From assembly GCF_001428825.1 (NCBI RefSeq), contig NZ_LMIT01000012.1, positions 148,225 through 212,224 on the forward strand: a stretch of 64,000 nucleotides of DNA. Reading direction: 5' to 3'. This document shows positions 19,011 to 28,092 of the stretch, one piece after another. Each line of letters starts with the position of its first letter. Position 1 is the stretch's first letter. The translations under genes were made by a program, and so were the position numbers. Origin of the DNA: Nocardioides sp. Root240 (GTDB taxonomy: Bacteria; Actinomycetota; Actinomycetes; Propionibacteriales; Nocardioidaceae). Below the pieces are notes generated by a model that did no database searches, had not been told where the DNA came from, and worked only from the letters and a program-made list of their open reading frames with translations.

Positions 19011-19804
19011 GGCTCCGAGGGTACGGCCCCGCCCTCGGCGTCCTCGTCCGCGGCCTCCTCGAAGGGGGGCTGCGCCGTGGCCTCGCGCACATGGCGCCAC
19101 CAGACGAACACGGCGAAGGCAGCGAAGACCCACCACTCGATCGCGTAGAGGATGTTGCGCAGGCCGGTGAACCGGCTCGCCGCGGGGAGCTGGTCGAGGT
19201 CGGCGGCGACCACGCCGGCGTCCGCGTCGCTGGGCAGCGTGGCGCGGGCGACCACGTAGGCGCCGTACAGGTCCTGGTCGTCGAGGAGCTGGACCAGGTC
19301 GGCCACCCGCAGCCGTGGGATCACCCGGTCGTCGGGGTCGGTGTCGAGGTCCTCGGCCGACTCGGTCGGCTGCAGCCAGCCGGTCACCTCGACCTCGCCG
19401 GCCGGTGCGGCCGGGACGTCGTCGATCGGGGTGTCCGCCGGCACCCACCCCCGGACGACGGGCACGGCGGGCTGGTCGGCGGCCCCGACGCTCAGCGGCG
19501 TCACGAGCCAGCGGCCCTCGGCACCGTCGGCACCGGTGCGGTCGGCAACCAGGACCGTGCCCTGGTCGAGGAAGGTGCCGCGCACCTCGACCGGACGACC
19601 CAGTCCGGCGGTCGGGAACGGGTCGTCGGGCCCGAGGACGTCGGTGATCGGGACCGGTGCGGCCTCGGTCAGGTCGACCTGCTCGGCCGCGCGCCGCTCC
19701 TGCCAGGCGTCGTACTGCCAGACGCCCATGCCGGCCGCGAAGCCGACGCACACGAGCGCGAGGAGGTGGGCGCCCCACAGCCGCACGCTCCACCATCGCA
19801 CCAC
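19007..19804 (-). CDS. SURF1 family cytochrome oxidase biogenesis protein
   Basis: 265 residues from a GTG at 19804. Typical layout: an N-terminal membrane helix (LLALVCVGFAAGMGVWQYDAW), a large external loop with VEVRGTF and VVRGWVP, and a C-terminal helix (NILYAIEWWVFAAFAVFVWW). The acidic C-terminus ends in EGGAVPSEP. SURF1 proteins help assemble cytochrome c oxidase. Downstream DUF3817 is coupled to it; upstream is the divergent FadR-type regulator. Confidence 0.88.
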   Translation of the reverse strand: MVRWWSVRLWGAHLLALVCVGFAAGMGVWQYDAWQERRAAEQVDLTEAAPVPITDVLGPDDPFPTAGLGRPVEVRGTFLDQGTVLVADRTGADGAEGRWLVTPLSVGAADQPAVPVVRGWVPADTPIDDVPAAPAGEVEVTGWLQPTESAEDLDTDPDDRVIPRLRVADLVQLLDDQDLYGAYVVARATLPSDADAGVVAADLDQLPAASRFTGLRNILYAIEWWVFAAFAVFVWWRHVREATAQPPFEEAADEDAEGGAVPSEP

Positions 19805-19855
19805 CCCTGCAGCCTACGAGCGCCGTCGCGGTCCGGCGGCATCGGCCCGTCCAAC

Positions 19856-19866
19856 TGGTATGACCA
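19856..19866. promoter_or_regulatory. FadR/GntR-type operator
   Basis: TGGT-ATG-ACCA, an inverted repeat with a 3-base spacer that fits the FadR-subfamily consensus TNGTNNNACNA. It lies 38 bases before the start of the FadR-family gene and near the divergent SURF1 gene, so autoregulation is likely. Confidence 0.6.
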
Positions 19867-19903
19867 CTTGACCATCGGGCCAGCCCGTCGTACGGTCGTC
19901 GGC

Positions 19904-20635
19904 ATGGCACTGCGACCCGTGACCCGCCGCTCCGTGGCCGACCAGGTCTTCGACCAGGTCCTCGACGACGTCCTCGACGGCGAGCTCGCCGTCGGTGAGC
20001 CGCTGCCCAGCGAGCGCCGCCTCGCCGAGGTGCTCGGCATCTCCCGCCCCGCCGTCCGCGAGGCGCTGCAGCGGATCGCCCAGACCGGGCTCGTGGAGGT
20101 GCGCCACGGCGGCGCCACCATGGTCCGCGACTTCCGGCGCTCCGCGGGCCTGGACCTGCTGCCCCGGCTGCTGGTGCGCGGGGGCCGGCTCGACGCGGCC
20201 GTCGCGCGCAGCGTCGTCGAGGCCCGGGCCGAGGTCGGTCCCGGCATCGCCGCCAGGGCCGCCGAGCGGGGCGGCCCGGTCCTCGCGGCCGCCCTCGACC
20301 GGGTGATCGAGGAGCTCGCCGCCACCGACGACACCGTCCGGTGGCAGGAGCTCGCCCTCGACTACTGGGACCTACTGGTCGACGGCGCCGACTCCCTCGT
20401 CTTCCGGCTGATGTTCAACAGCCTGCGCACCGCCTACGAACCCGCCCTGCCCGTGCTCGCCGCCGTCCTCGGCGAGGAGGTCGGCCAGGTCGAGCCCTAC
20501 CGGATGCTCGCCGCCGCGGTCCGCGCCGGCGACGCCGCCACCGCCCGCGCCGCCGCGGCCCGGGTGCTGACCCCGACCGCGGACGCCCTGCTCGCGGCGT
20601 TCGCCGCCCTGGAGACCACGGAGGAGAGCCGATGA
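19904..20635 (+). CDS. FadR-family (GntR) transcriptional regulator
   Basis: 243 residues from the ATG at 19904. N-terminal winged HTH (about residues 8-75) with LPSERRLAEVLGISRPAVREALQRI; the C-terminal FCD-like effector domain is all-helical and Arg/Ala-rich. The stop overlaps the ATG of the membrane hydroxylase (ATGA), so it is likely to control that gene. The ligand is probably a small organic acid or acyl compound; the exact one is unknown. Confidence 0.9.
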   Translation: MALRPVTRRSVADQVFDQVLDDVLDGELAVGEPLPSERRLAEVLGISRPAVREALQRIAQTGLVEVRHGGATMVRDFRRSAGLDLLPRLLVRGGRLDAAVARSVVEARAEVGPGIAARAAERGGPVLAAALDRVIEELAATDDTVRWQELALDYWDLLVDGADSLVFRLMFNSLRTAYEPALPVLAAVLGEEVGQVEPYRMLAAAVRAGDAATARAAAARVLTPTADALLAAFAALETTEESR

Positions 20636-21366
20636 GCCCGCGCGAGGTGCACGCCGCCCAGCAGGTCGCCGCCGACGAGGCGCGCCTCGACGGGAAGTAC
20701 GTCGGCGAGAGGTCCGCCGGTCGTCGTACCAACGCCACGATGGCGCAGGTCGTCGTCGAGTTCTGGAAGCACCCCAGCCCCTACCTGCTCGGCACCGTGA
20801 TCGTCGGCGCGCTCGTCGGCCGGGTCCTGTCGGGCCCGGGATCGTGGTGGGAGCTGGCGATCCCGGTCGGGCTCGTCGCGATCCTGCCCTTCGTCGAGTG
20901 GGGCATCCACGTCGGCATCCTGCACTGGAAGCCGCGCAAGGTCGCCGGCCTCACAGTCGACCCGCTGCTATCGCGCAAGCACCGCGCCCACCACAGCAAC
21001 CCCCGCGAGATCCCGCTGGTGTTCATCCCGTGGCAGGTCTCGCTGTACCTCGCGCCGCTCAACGTCCTCGTCTGGTGGCTGGTGATGCCGACGACCTCCT
21101 CGATGTTCACGATGCTGCTGTCGGTCTACGTGATCATGGCGACCTACGAGTGGACCCACTACCTGCTGCACAGCGACTACCGGCCGAAGTCGGCGGCGTA
21201 CCGCAAGATCTGGCGCAACCACCGGCTGCACCACTACAAGAGCGAGCACTACTGGTTCACCGTCACCAGTGCCGGTACGGCGGACCGGCTCCTCGGCACC
21301 GCCCCGGACCCGAGCACGGTGCCCACGTCCCCCACCGTCCAGCGGCTGCACGACCTGTCCCTGTAG
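20632..21366 (+). CDS. Fatty acid hydroxylase / sterol desaturase superfamily protein
   Basis: 244 residues. Membrane di-iron enzyme with the histidine clusters HRAHH (about residue 118), EWTHYLLH and HRLHHYKSEHYW (about residue 200). Several membrane helices lie between. Members hydroxylate or desaturate lipids at the membrane. Coupled by ATGA overlap to the upstream FadR-type regulator. The substrate is not visible from sequence. Confidence 0.88.
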   Translation: MSPREVHAAQQVAADEARLDGKYVGERSAGRRTNATMAQVVVEFWKHPSPYLLGTVIVGALVGRVLSGPGSWWELAIPVGLVAILPFVEWGIHVGILHWKPRKVAGLTVDPLLSRKHRAHHSNPREIPLVFIPWQVSLYLAPLNVLVWWLVMPTTSSMFTMLLSVYVIMATYEWTHYLLHSDYRPKSAAYRKIWRNHRLHHYKSEHYWFTVTSAGTADRLLGTAPDPSTVPTSPTVQRLHDLSL

Positions 21367-21421
21367 GAAATCCTGCTGCGGTAGGTATCGCTCCGGCCCC
21401 GGTCCTGTGAGGATCGGGGCC

Positions 21422-22192
21422 GTGCGCATCCACCACCTCAACTGCGCGACCATGCGGCCGGCCCTCGCGCCGCCGATGGTCGCCCACGTCCTGCTCCTCG
21501 AGCGCGCCGACGGCCTGGTCCTCGTCGACACCGGCTTCGGCACCGGCGACCTCGCCGACAAGGGCCGTCTCGGCCGGCCCTTCCTCCTCGCCGTCCGGCC
21601 GGCACTGGACGCCGGCGAGACCGCCGTCGCCCAGGTGCGGGCCCTGGGTCACGACCCGGCCGACGTCACCGACATCGTGCTCACGCACCTCGACCTCGAC
21701 CACGCGGGCGGGATCGGCGACTTCCCGAACGCGCGGATCCACGTGCACGCCACCGAGCTCGGCGCCGCGAAGCATCCGTCGATGCGGGAGAAGGCGCGCT
21801 ACGTCCAGGGCCAGTGGGCCCACCACCCGCTCTGGGTCGAGCACCGCGAGGGCGGCGACGACTGGTTCGGCTTCGCGTCGGTGAAGGCACTGGCGGACGA
21901 CGTGCTCGTCGTACCCCTGCACGGGCACACGCGCGGCCACTCCGGCATCGCGGTGCGCGGGGACGACGGCCGCTGGCTGTTCCACGCCGGCGACGCGTTC
22001 TTCCACGGCGACCAGCTCGCCGACCCGCCGCGCTGCCCGGCCTCGCTCGCGGCCTTCCAGCGGCTGATGGCCGTCGACAACCGCGCGCGGGTCGCGAACC
22101 TCGAGCGCCTGCAGGAGCTCGCGGGTGCGCACGGCGACGAGGTCACGATCTTCTGCGCCCACGACAAGGGGCAGTACGACGCGCTGCGCTGA
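21422..22192 (+). CDS. Metallo-beta-lactamase fold hydrolase (lactonase-like)
   Basis: 256 residues from the GTG at 21422. MBL metal motif THLDLDHAGG near residue 100, second-site histidines in HGHTRGHS and an aspartate in HAGDAFFHGD. Overall layout resembles AttM/AiiA-type lactonases and related thiolester or lactone hydrolases, but the first motif has Asp where the lactonases usually have His. Substrate therefore uncertain. It stands alone, 55 bases after the hydroxylase, and ends at a palindromic repeat. Confidence 0.85.
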   Translation: MRIHHLNCATMRPALAPPMVAHVLLLERADGLVLVDTGFGTGDLADKGRLGRPFLLAVRPALDAGETAVAQVRALGHDPADVTDIVLTHLDLDHAGGIGDFPNARIHVHATELGAAKHPSMREKARYVQGQWAHHPLWVEHREGGDDWFGFASVKALADDVLVVPLHGHTRGHSGIAVRGDDGRWLFHAGDAFFHGDQLADPPRCPASLAAFQRLMAVDNRARVANLERLQELAGAHGDEVTIFCAHDKGQYDALR

Positions 22193-22200
22193 ACCCTCAC

Positions 22201-22243
22201 CGCTGGTTGAGGTGCGCCAGCGCCCGTCGCACCTCAGCCAGCG
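22201..22243. repeat. GGTTGAGGTGCG-family palindrome, likely bidirectional terminator
   Basis: Arms 22201-22216 and 22228-22243 pair with one mismatch around an 11-base loop. It shares ggttgaggtgcg with the element at 16748. It lies between convergent genes and overlaps the last codons of the lipoprotein gene, so it may end both transcripts. Confidence 0.8.
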
Positions 22244-23208
22244 GAGACGCCGAGGCTCCGGCAGACCGCGAAGGGCAGCTGCCGGGTGCGCGTCAGCTCG
22301 GCTGCCGCGGCCGGGTCACTGATCGTGTAGCCGAGCCGGCCGGTCGACGGGTCGGCGACGCCGCGGCTCATCACCACCCCGAAGTCCGGGTCGGTCGGGG
22401 GCATCACCTCGGCCACGCGGACCCGGTCGAAGGCGTCCGCGCGCTTCGGGCCGAGCTGGACGGTGGCCAGCTCGGCGCCGAGGGCGACCGAGTAGGCGTC
22501 CAGCTCGTCGAGCGCGCGCAGCGCGGCGGCGGGCGCCTCGGCGAGCTGGGCCTGCATGCCCGCGCCGAAGACGTCGTCGAAGTCCAGGCAGGACCGGTCG
22601 ACGAAGGTCGAGATCGCCTCGCGGCCGACCAGGGACTGCACGATCGGCTCGACGCCCCACGACGCCTCGGTGTCGGGCAGGGCGGCGGAGGTGACCAGGT
22701 GGCGGTCGGCGTCGACGACCGCGCCCTCGAGCGGACCGATGCCGGCCCTGACCGCGCGCTGGACGGCGGCCATCGCGACGTCGTCGGCGAAGGCGATCAC
22801 CCAGCCCGACGCACCGCCGGCGTACGACGCCTCCCACGCGACGTCGTCCTGGCCGAAGCCGAAGTCCGCGCGCAGCCGGGCATCCACGGGGCGGAGCAGG
22901 CCGGTGGAGAGCGCGTCGCTACGGGCCGCGCGGGCCCAGAAGCGGGTGCGCTGCGGGTCCGGGCTGGCGCTGTCGAGCGAGGCGAACCCGAGGACCAGGC
23001 GCAGCTGGTCGAAGTCGGTGACGGTGAGGGTGGTGGCGTCCTCGGGCACGAGCGAGAGGACCGCGGCGGACGGCTCGAGGGAGGCGTCGTACTCCGTGAC
23101 GACCGCCTCGGGGGCCGGCGCCTCCTGGTAGACCGGCTTCGGATCGCTGCTGCACGCACTGACCAGCAACGCGCACGCCAGCACCACGCTGGACCGGGCT
23201 CCCCTCAC
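22234..23208 (-). CDS. Secreted lipoprotein of unknown function
   Basis: 324 residues. N-terminal signal peptide with lipobox LVSAC (Cys at about residue 19), so it is predicted to be lipid-anchored on the outer face of the membrane. The mature part has no motif that I recognise; it contains CLDFDDV and a C-terminal CRSLG, possibly a disulfide pair. Its 3' end lies inside a palindromic repeat. Downstream of the TAP-like peptidase on the same strand (51-base gap), so co-transcription is possible. Confidence 0.75.
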   Translation of the reverse strand: MRGARSSVVLACALLVSACSSDPKPVYQEAPAPEAVVTEYDASLEPSAAVLSLVPEDATTLTVTDFDQLRLVLGFASLDSASPDPQRTRFWARAARSDALSTGLLRPVDARLRADFGFGQDDVAWEASYAGGASGWVIAFADDVAMAAVQRAVRAGIGPLEGAVVDADRHLVTSAALPDTEASWGVEPIVQSLVGREAISTFVDRSCLDFDDVFGAGMQAQLAEAPAAALRALDELDAYSVALGAELATVQLGPKRADAFDRVRVAEVMPPTDPDFGVVMSRGVADPSTGRLGYTISDPAAAAELTRTRQLPFAVCRSLGVSAG

Positions 23209-23259
23209 GGCGCTGAGTCTGCCATGAGGAGAGCCCGGCGGAGGCTCGCGAAGCGCCGG

Positions 23260-24897
23260 TCAGCGTCCGGTGGCCTGTGCCTCCTGCAGTCCGGCACGCA
23301 GCACGGCCGGCATCCGGTCACCGGTCACCGTCGCGGCCCGGCGCTGCAGGGCGGCGGCCGGCTCCGGCTCGGGAGCGGGCACCGGGTCGCACAGCTGGTC
23401 GCTGTGGTTGCCCGGACGGCGCCGCGGCAGCTCACCGGTGTCGAGGTAGCGCGCGATGGTGTCGTCGGTGCACGCGATGCCCGACAGCGAGCCCGAGTGG
23501 GTGGTGCCGCCGACCCCCTCGATGAGGTACGACGAGGGGAACGCCTTGCGCGTGGCGATCGCCCCGGAGAAGACGGTCGCCGCGTCGTTGGTCTCGCCGA
23601 TCATCAGGATCCGCGAGGTGACCTGGCGTCCGCTGACCTGGATCGCGGTCCGCGACGGCGCCGGCCAGTTGAGGCAGGGCGCGTTGTACCAGGTGTTGCC
23701 CCACGTCAGGAACGGGTGCTTGCGGTGGATCCGCCACGCGTCGCGCTCGGTCCTGCGCCATCCGGGCCAGACCGCGTCGGTGCACTGGACGCCGTTGTAG
23801 ACCGCGAAGCCGTTGTCGTCGCCCGGGCCGCCGTAGTTGGCCAGGATGTCGGCGCCGTCGCCGGTCTTCACGAGCTTGGCGTAGGCCTCGCCGAGGCCGA
23901 CCCAGTCGTAGACGTAGTAGCCCGCGCTGAGCATGACGTCGTCGAGCTCGTCGGGACCGAGCTGGCCACCGGCCGCCGGGGTCGCGTCCAGCTGGCGGCG
24001 CAGCTGGTAGTAGCCGCGCTTGATCGCGCGCCAGTCGGTGCCGAGGCCGAAGGCCGTGTCGTGGGCGGCCATCCACTTCCAGTAGGTGTCGAGGTTCTTG
24101 TCGAACTGCACGTTCTGGTCGAGGTTGGCCTCGTAGAAGGCGTTGTCGGCGTTGAGCACGCCGTCCCACACCATCTTGCCGACCTGCTTCGGGAAGAGCG
24201 TCGCGTAGACCTGGCCGAGGTAGGTGCCGTAGGAGAAGCCGTAGTAGTTGAGCTTCTCCTGGCCGGCCGCCTTGCGCAGGCTGTCGAGGTCGCGGGCGAC
24301 GTCGGTGGTGTGCAGGTGGCCGAGGAGCTCCTTGGCGTCGGCGTCCTTGCACGCGTCGGCGTAGTCGCGGGTGGTCGTGCGCCACCACGCCTTGTCGGCC
24401 GCACGCACGGGCACGTAGTTGGGCCGGTCGTAGCCGGCGCCCGGGTAGTCCGGGTCGCAGCTGAGCGAGGGCTCGCTGCTCCCGACGCCGCGCGGGTCGA
24501 AGCCGTACCAGTCGAACTTCGCGCCGACGCCGTCCGGGATCGCGCCGCCGAGGATGGAGTAGATCAGGCCGGAGCCACCGGGACCGCCGGGGTTGACCGC
24601 GATCATGCCCTTGTAGTCGGGGTCGGTGTGCAGCTTGCGGCTCACCGCGATGTGGATCTTGTCGCCGCCGGGCTTCGCGTAGTCGAGGGGAACCTCGAGC
24701 ATCGCGCACTCCGCACCGGCCGCCTTGAGCCGGGCGCTCGCGCACTCGCCCCACGCCGGCGCGGGAGGTGTGTACGACGGCAGGCCGTGCGACTTGTCCT
24801 TGCCCTGGGCGGTCGGGGCCGCCGTACCGTTCGCCGCCGGGACCACCAGGGCCGCTGCGGTCAGGCCTGACGCGATGATCGTCAGTGCTCTCTTCAC
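23260..24897 (-). CDS. Secreted TAP-like alpha/beta hydrolase (tripeptidyl aminopeptidase family)
   Basis: 545 residues from the GTG at 24897, chosen for the GGAGGG site ahead of it and the signal peptide it creates (VKRALTIIASGLTAAALVV...). The peptidase S33-like fold shows oxyanion GGPGGSG (about residue 114), nucleophile GFSYG in NYYGFSYGTYLG (about residue 220), an acid in GETNDAAT and histidine in GTTHSG. The TAP C-terminal domain is present. Streptomyces homologues release tripeptides or cleave small ester/amide substrates outside the cell. The longer frame to 25056 is not needed. Confidence 0.9.
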   Translation of the reverse strand: MKRALTIIASGLTAAALVVPAANGTAAPTAQGKDKSHGLPSYTPPAPAWGECASARLKAAGAECAMLEVPLDYAKPGGDKIHIAVSRKLHTDPDYKGMIAVNPGGPGGSGLIYSILGGAIPDGVGAKFDWYGFDPRGVGSSEPSLSCDPDYPGAGYDRPNYVPVRAADKAWWRTTTRDYADACKDADAKELLGHLHTTDVARDLDSLRKAAGQEKLNYYGFSYGTYLGQVYATLFPKQVGKMVWDGVLNADNAFYEANLDQNVQFDKNLDTYWKWMAAHDTAFGLGTDWRAIKRGYYQLRRQLDATPAAGGQLGPDELDDVMLSAGYYVYDWVGLGEAYAKLVKTGDGADILANYGGPGDDNGFAVYNGVQCTDAVWPGWRRTERDAWRIHRKHPFLTWGNTWYNAPCLNWPAPSRTAIQVSGRQVTSRILMIGETNDAATVFSGAIATRKAFPSSYLIEGVGGTTHSGSLSGIACTDDTIARYLDTGELPRRRPGNHSDQLCDPVPAPEPEPAAALQRRAATVTGDRMPAVLRAGLQEAQATGR

Positions 24898-25004
24898 GTG
24901 TTCATCCCTCCGAGTTGGGTCGTGCCGGGTGACCCGGCCGGATCCGACCCTGCCCCTTTCGGACGCGGGCGTCCACCCCCAAAACAGGAGATATTTCGGC
25001 GGAT

Positions 25005-25976
25005 TCAGCTCTTGACCGCAAGGGTGAGCGCGAATTCGCCCGGCTCGTCGGTCCACACCCGCGCGACCGCGAGGCCGGCCGTCTCCAGCTCGGCGGCGAT
25101 CTTGCTGACGCGGAACTTCGTGGAGATCTCCACCCGCAGCTCCTCCCCCACCGCCAGGTCGAGCACGAGGTCGGCGCCCGGCAGCGTGATCCGCTGGGGC
25201 ACCTCGGAGCGCAGCCGCATGTCCATCCGCTCCATGTGGGCGTCCCAGAACGGGATGTAGGAGAAGCCGGCCTGGTCGAAGTCGCCGCCGAGCTCGCGGT
25301 TGAGGACGGTCAGCGAGTTGCGGATGAACGCCTCCGTCACGCCCTGGCTGTCGTCGTAGGCTGCGATGAGGCGGTCGGCGCTCTTGACCAGGTCGGTGCC
25401 CAGCAGCAGAGAGTCGCCGGGCTGGAGAAGGTCGGCGAGGGCACCGAGGAAGGCCTTGCGCTCCTCGAGGTAGAGGTTGCCGATCGTGCCGCCGAGGAAG
25501 GCGACCATCCGGCGGCCGCCCTGCGGCAGCTGCGCGAGGTGGAGGGTGAAGTCACCGACGACCGGGACCACCTCGAGGCCGGGGTAGGTGCCGGCGATCT
25601 GCTCCGCGGCGCTGCGCAGGGTCGCCTCGGACACGTCGACCGGCGCGAACCTCGCGAGCTGGCCCGTGCTCGTGAAGGCGTCCAGCAGCAGGCGGGTCTT
25701 CTCGCTGGTCCCGCTGCCGAGCTCGACCAGCGTCGTCGCGCCGCTCGCCGTGACGATCTCGTCGGCGTGCGCCTGGAGGATCGAGTGCTCGGCGGTGAAG
25801 GGGTAGTACTCCGGCAGCCGGGTGATCTCGTCGAACAGCGCCGAGCCGTGGTCGTCGTAGAGCCAGCGGGGCGGCAGGGTCCGCGGGTGGCGGGTCAGCC
25901 CGCGTCGTACGTCGTCGACCAGGCTGGCATCCGCCTGCTGCGCGGTCTCGGTGTCGGGCTCGTGGCGGGCGTTCAT
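25005..25976 (-). CDS. egtD: L-histidine N-alpha-methyltransferase EgtD
   Basis: 323 residues from the ATG at 25976. Family features: YDDHGSALFDEIT near residue 40, the SAM-binding VELGSGTSEKT near residue 80, and FLGGTIGN. It trimethylates histidine to hercynine, the first step to ergothioneine. The start overlaps the egtB stop (ATGA), so the pair is translated together. No egtA, egtC or egtE is seen in the window. Confidence 0.95.
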   Translation of the reverse strand: MNARHEPDTETAQQADASLVDDVRRGLTRHPRTLPPRWLYDDHGSALFDEITRLPEYYPFTAEHSILQAHADEIVTASGATTLVELGSGTSEKTRLLLDAFTSTGQLARFAPVDVSEATLRSAAEQIAGTYPGLEVVPVVGDFTLHLAQLPQGGRRMVAFLGGTIGNLYLEERKAFLGALADLLQPGDSLLLGTDLVKSADRLIAAYDDSQGVTEAFIRNSLTVLNRELGGDFDQAGFSYIPFWDAHMERMDMRLRSEVPQRITLPGADLVLDLAVGEELRVEISTKFRVSKIAAELETAGLAVARVWTDEPGEFALTLAVKS

Positions 25977-27256
25977 CGGGGCTCTCCTCCATCGGCGAGG
26001 CGGACGCCGGACAGCGCCCAGCGCGCGCCCGGGGGGAAGAAGTTGCGGTAGCTGGCCCGCGCGTGGCCCGGAGGCGTCAGCGCGCAGCCGCCGCGCAGCA
26101 CCATCTGGTTGGACATGAACTTGCCGTTGTACTCGCCGATCGCGCCCTCGGCCGGGTGGAAGCCGGGATAGGGCAGGTACGCCGACGAGGTCCACTCCCA
26201 GCAGTCGCCGAAGGCCTGACGCAGCCGGCCGGTCAGCGCGCCGGCGGCGCGGGGGTGCCAGGTCTCGGTGTCGGCGAGGTTGGCGCCGTCCGGCACCTCC
26301 TGCTCATCGGTGCGGACGGCGTGCTCCCACTCCGCCTCGGTCGGCAGCCGCTTGCCCGCCCAGGCGGCGTAGGCGTCGGCCTCGTAGTGGCTGACGTGGC
26401 TGACCGGCAGCGCCGGGTCGACCGGGAAGGTGCCGTGGAGAGTGTGCTCGAACCAGACCCCGTCGACCTCGGTCCAGTAGAACGGCGCCTGCCAGCCGTG
26501 GGTCCTGACCTGCGCCCACCCGTCGGAGAGCCACAGCTCCGGGCGGCGGTAGCCACCGTCGTCCATGAACGCCCGCCATTCGCCGTTGGTGACCAGCCGG
26601 TCGGCCAGCCGGTAGGGCTCCAGGTGCACGCGGTGCAGCGGCAGCTCGTTGTCGAAGGAGAACCCGGCGTCCCGGTGCCCGATCTCGACCAGTCCACCCT
26701 CCACCTCGACCCACCCGAGCTCGGTCGCGTCGACGCTCGGCGCCGGGCGGCCGGCGTAGGCGGGCAGGAGCGGGTTGAGCGAGAGGACGTGCTTGATGTC
26801 CATCAGCAGCAGCTCCTGGTGCTGCTGCTCGTGGTGGAAGCCGAGCTCGATCGTGCCCGCCAGCTTGTCGATCGTGCCCTGGTCGAGGGTGCTGACGAGG
26901 TCGCGGACGCGGTCGTCGACGTTGGCGCGGTAGACCCCGACGTCGTGCGCACCCGGCCGGCTGATCACCCCCCGCTCGGCGCGGTTGTAGCGCGGCCCGA
27001 CCGCCTCGTAGTAGCTGTTGAAGAGGAACCAGTACTTGTCCTGGAAGGGCGCGAAGCCGGCCTCGTTGTCGGCGAGCAGGAACGTCTCGAAGAACCACGT
27101 CACGTGCGCGCGGTGCCACTTGGTGGGCGACACGTCCGGCATCGACTGCACGGTCTGGTCCTCGGGGGACAACGGAGCGGCGAGGAGCTCCGTGTGGGAC
27201 CTGACCTCGTCGAAGCGGGTCAGGAGGCTGTCTGCCGTCCACGTGGTCGCAGTCAT
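25973..27256 (-). CDS. egtB: Ergothioneine biosynthesis sulfoxide synthase EgtB
   Basis: 427 residues. The N-terminal DinB-like domain carries the iron-binding histidines in WHRAH and HHEQQHQE, and the C-terminal formylglycine-generating-like domain is present (KRLPTEAEWEHA, WEWTSS, LRGG). EgtB joins hercynine to a cysteine donor with oxygen to make the sulfoxide. Upstream partner of egtD with ATGA overlap; the promoter must lie in the 110-bp gap before 27367. Confidence 0.95.
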   Translation of the reverse strand: MTATTWTADSLLTRFDEVRSHTELLAAPLSPEDQTVQSMPDVSPTKWHRAHVTWFFETFLLADNEAGFAPFQDKYWFLFNSYYEAVGPRYNRAERGVISRPGAHDVGVYRANVDDRVRDLVSTLDQGTIDKLAGTIELGFHHEQQHQELLLMDIKHVLSLNPLLPAYAGRPAPSVDATELGWVEVEGGLVEIGHRDAGFSFDNELPLHRVHLEPYRLADRLVTNGEWRAFMDDGGYRRPELWLSDGWAQVRTHGWQAPFYWTEVDGVWFEHTLHGTFPVDPALPVSHVSHYEADAYAAWAGKRLPTEAEWEHAVRTDEQEVPDGANLADTETWHPRAAGALTGRLRQAFGDCWEWTSSAYLPYPGFHPAEGAIGEYNGKFMSNQMVLRGGCALTPPGHARASYRNFFPPGARWALSGVRLADGGEPR

Positions 27257-27366
27257 GATTCGAGACTAGGAGGGCCCACCGACAACGGCCAGCCTCGGCG
27301 GAGGACGTCAGCATTTGTTCACATCTGGGGACCCCGCTCGGGGCCGTCCGGGGAGATGCTGGCGGC

Positions 27367-28083
27367 ATGACCGACCAGGACCTCGACTTCAGTGACCTCA
27401 CGGCGACCTTCATCAACTGCACGCTCAAGCGCTCGCCCGACCTCAGCCACACCGGCGGGCTGGTCGACGTGAGCGCCGCGATCATGCGCAAGCACGGGGT
27501 CACCGTGCACTCGGTCCGCGCCATCGACCACGACATCGCGACCGGCGTCTACACCGACATGCGCGAGCACGGCTGGGCCACCGACGACTGGCCCGCGCTG
27601 CACGAGACGGTGATGGCCAGCGACATCCTGGTCCTGGCCGGGCCGATCTGGCTCGGTGACAACAGCAGCGTGATGAAGCAGGTCATCGAGCGTCTCTACG
27701 GCGGCAGCGGCGAGCTCAACGAGCGCGGCCAGTACGCCTACTACGGCCGGGTCGGCGGCTGCCTGATCACCGGCAACGAGGACGGGATCAAGCACTGCGC
27801 GATGAACATCCTCTACTCGCTCCAGCACCTCGGCTACACGATCCCGCCCCAGGCCGACGCGGGCTGGATCGGCGAGGCGGGGCCGGGGCCGTCGTACCTC
27901 GATGAGGGGAGCGGGGGACCCGACAACGACTTCACCAACCGCAACACCACCTTCATGACGTGGAACCTGATGCACCTGGCCCGGATGCTGCGCCGCCAGG
28001 ACGGGATCCCGGCGTACGGCAACCAGCGCTCGGCGTGGGACGCCGGGGCGCGCTTCGACCACGAGAACCCCGAGTACCGCTGA
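27367..28083 (+). CDS. Flavodoxin-like NAD(P)H-dependent FMN reductase family protein
   Basis: 238 residues. A flavodoxin-2/FMN-reductase fold is suggested by the N-terminal strand TFINCTLKRSPDLSHT, then ASDILVLAGPIWLGDNSS near residue 95 and a Gly-rich GRVGGCLITGNEDG near residue 140. It would bind FMN and reduce small electron acceptors. Divergent from egtB; ends just before a 162-bp inverted-repeat element. Confidence 0.82.
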   Translation: MTDQDLDFSDLTATFINCTLKRSPDLSHTGGLVDVSAAIMRKHGVTVHSVRAIDHDIATGVYTDMREHGWATDDWPALHETVMASDILVLAGPIWLGDNSSVMKQVIERLYGGSGELNERGQYAYYGRVGGCLITGNEDGIKHCAMNILYSLQHLGYTIPPQADAGWIGEAGPGPSYLDEGSGGPDNDFTNRNTTFMTWNLMHLARMLRRQDGIPAYGNQRSAWDAGARFDHENPEYR

Positions 28084-28092
28084 CCAGCGGCC

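Noticed and set aside
21814..24870. 1018-residue plus-strand open frame
   Set aside because: Composition is that of antisense to the lipoprotein and TAP-like genes; no domain features.
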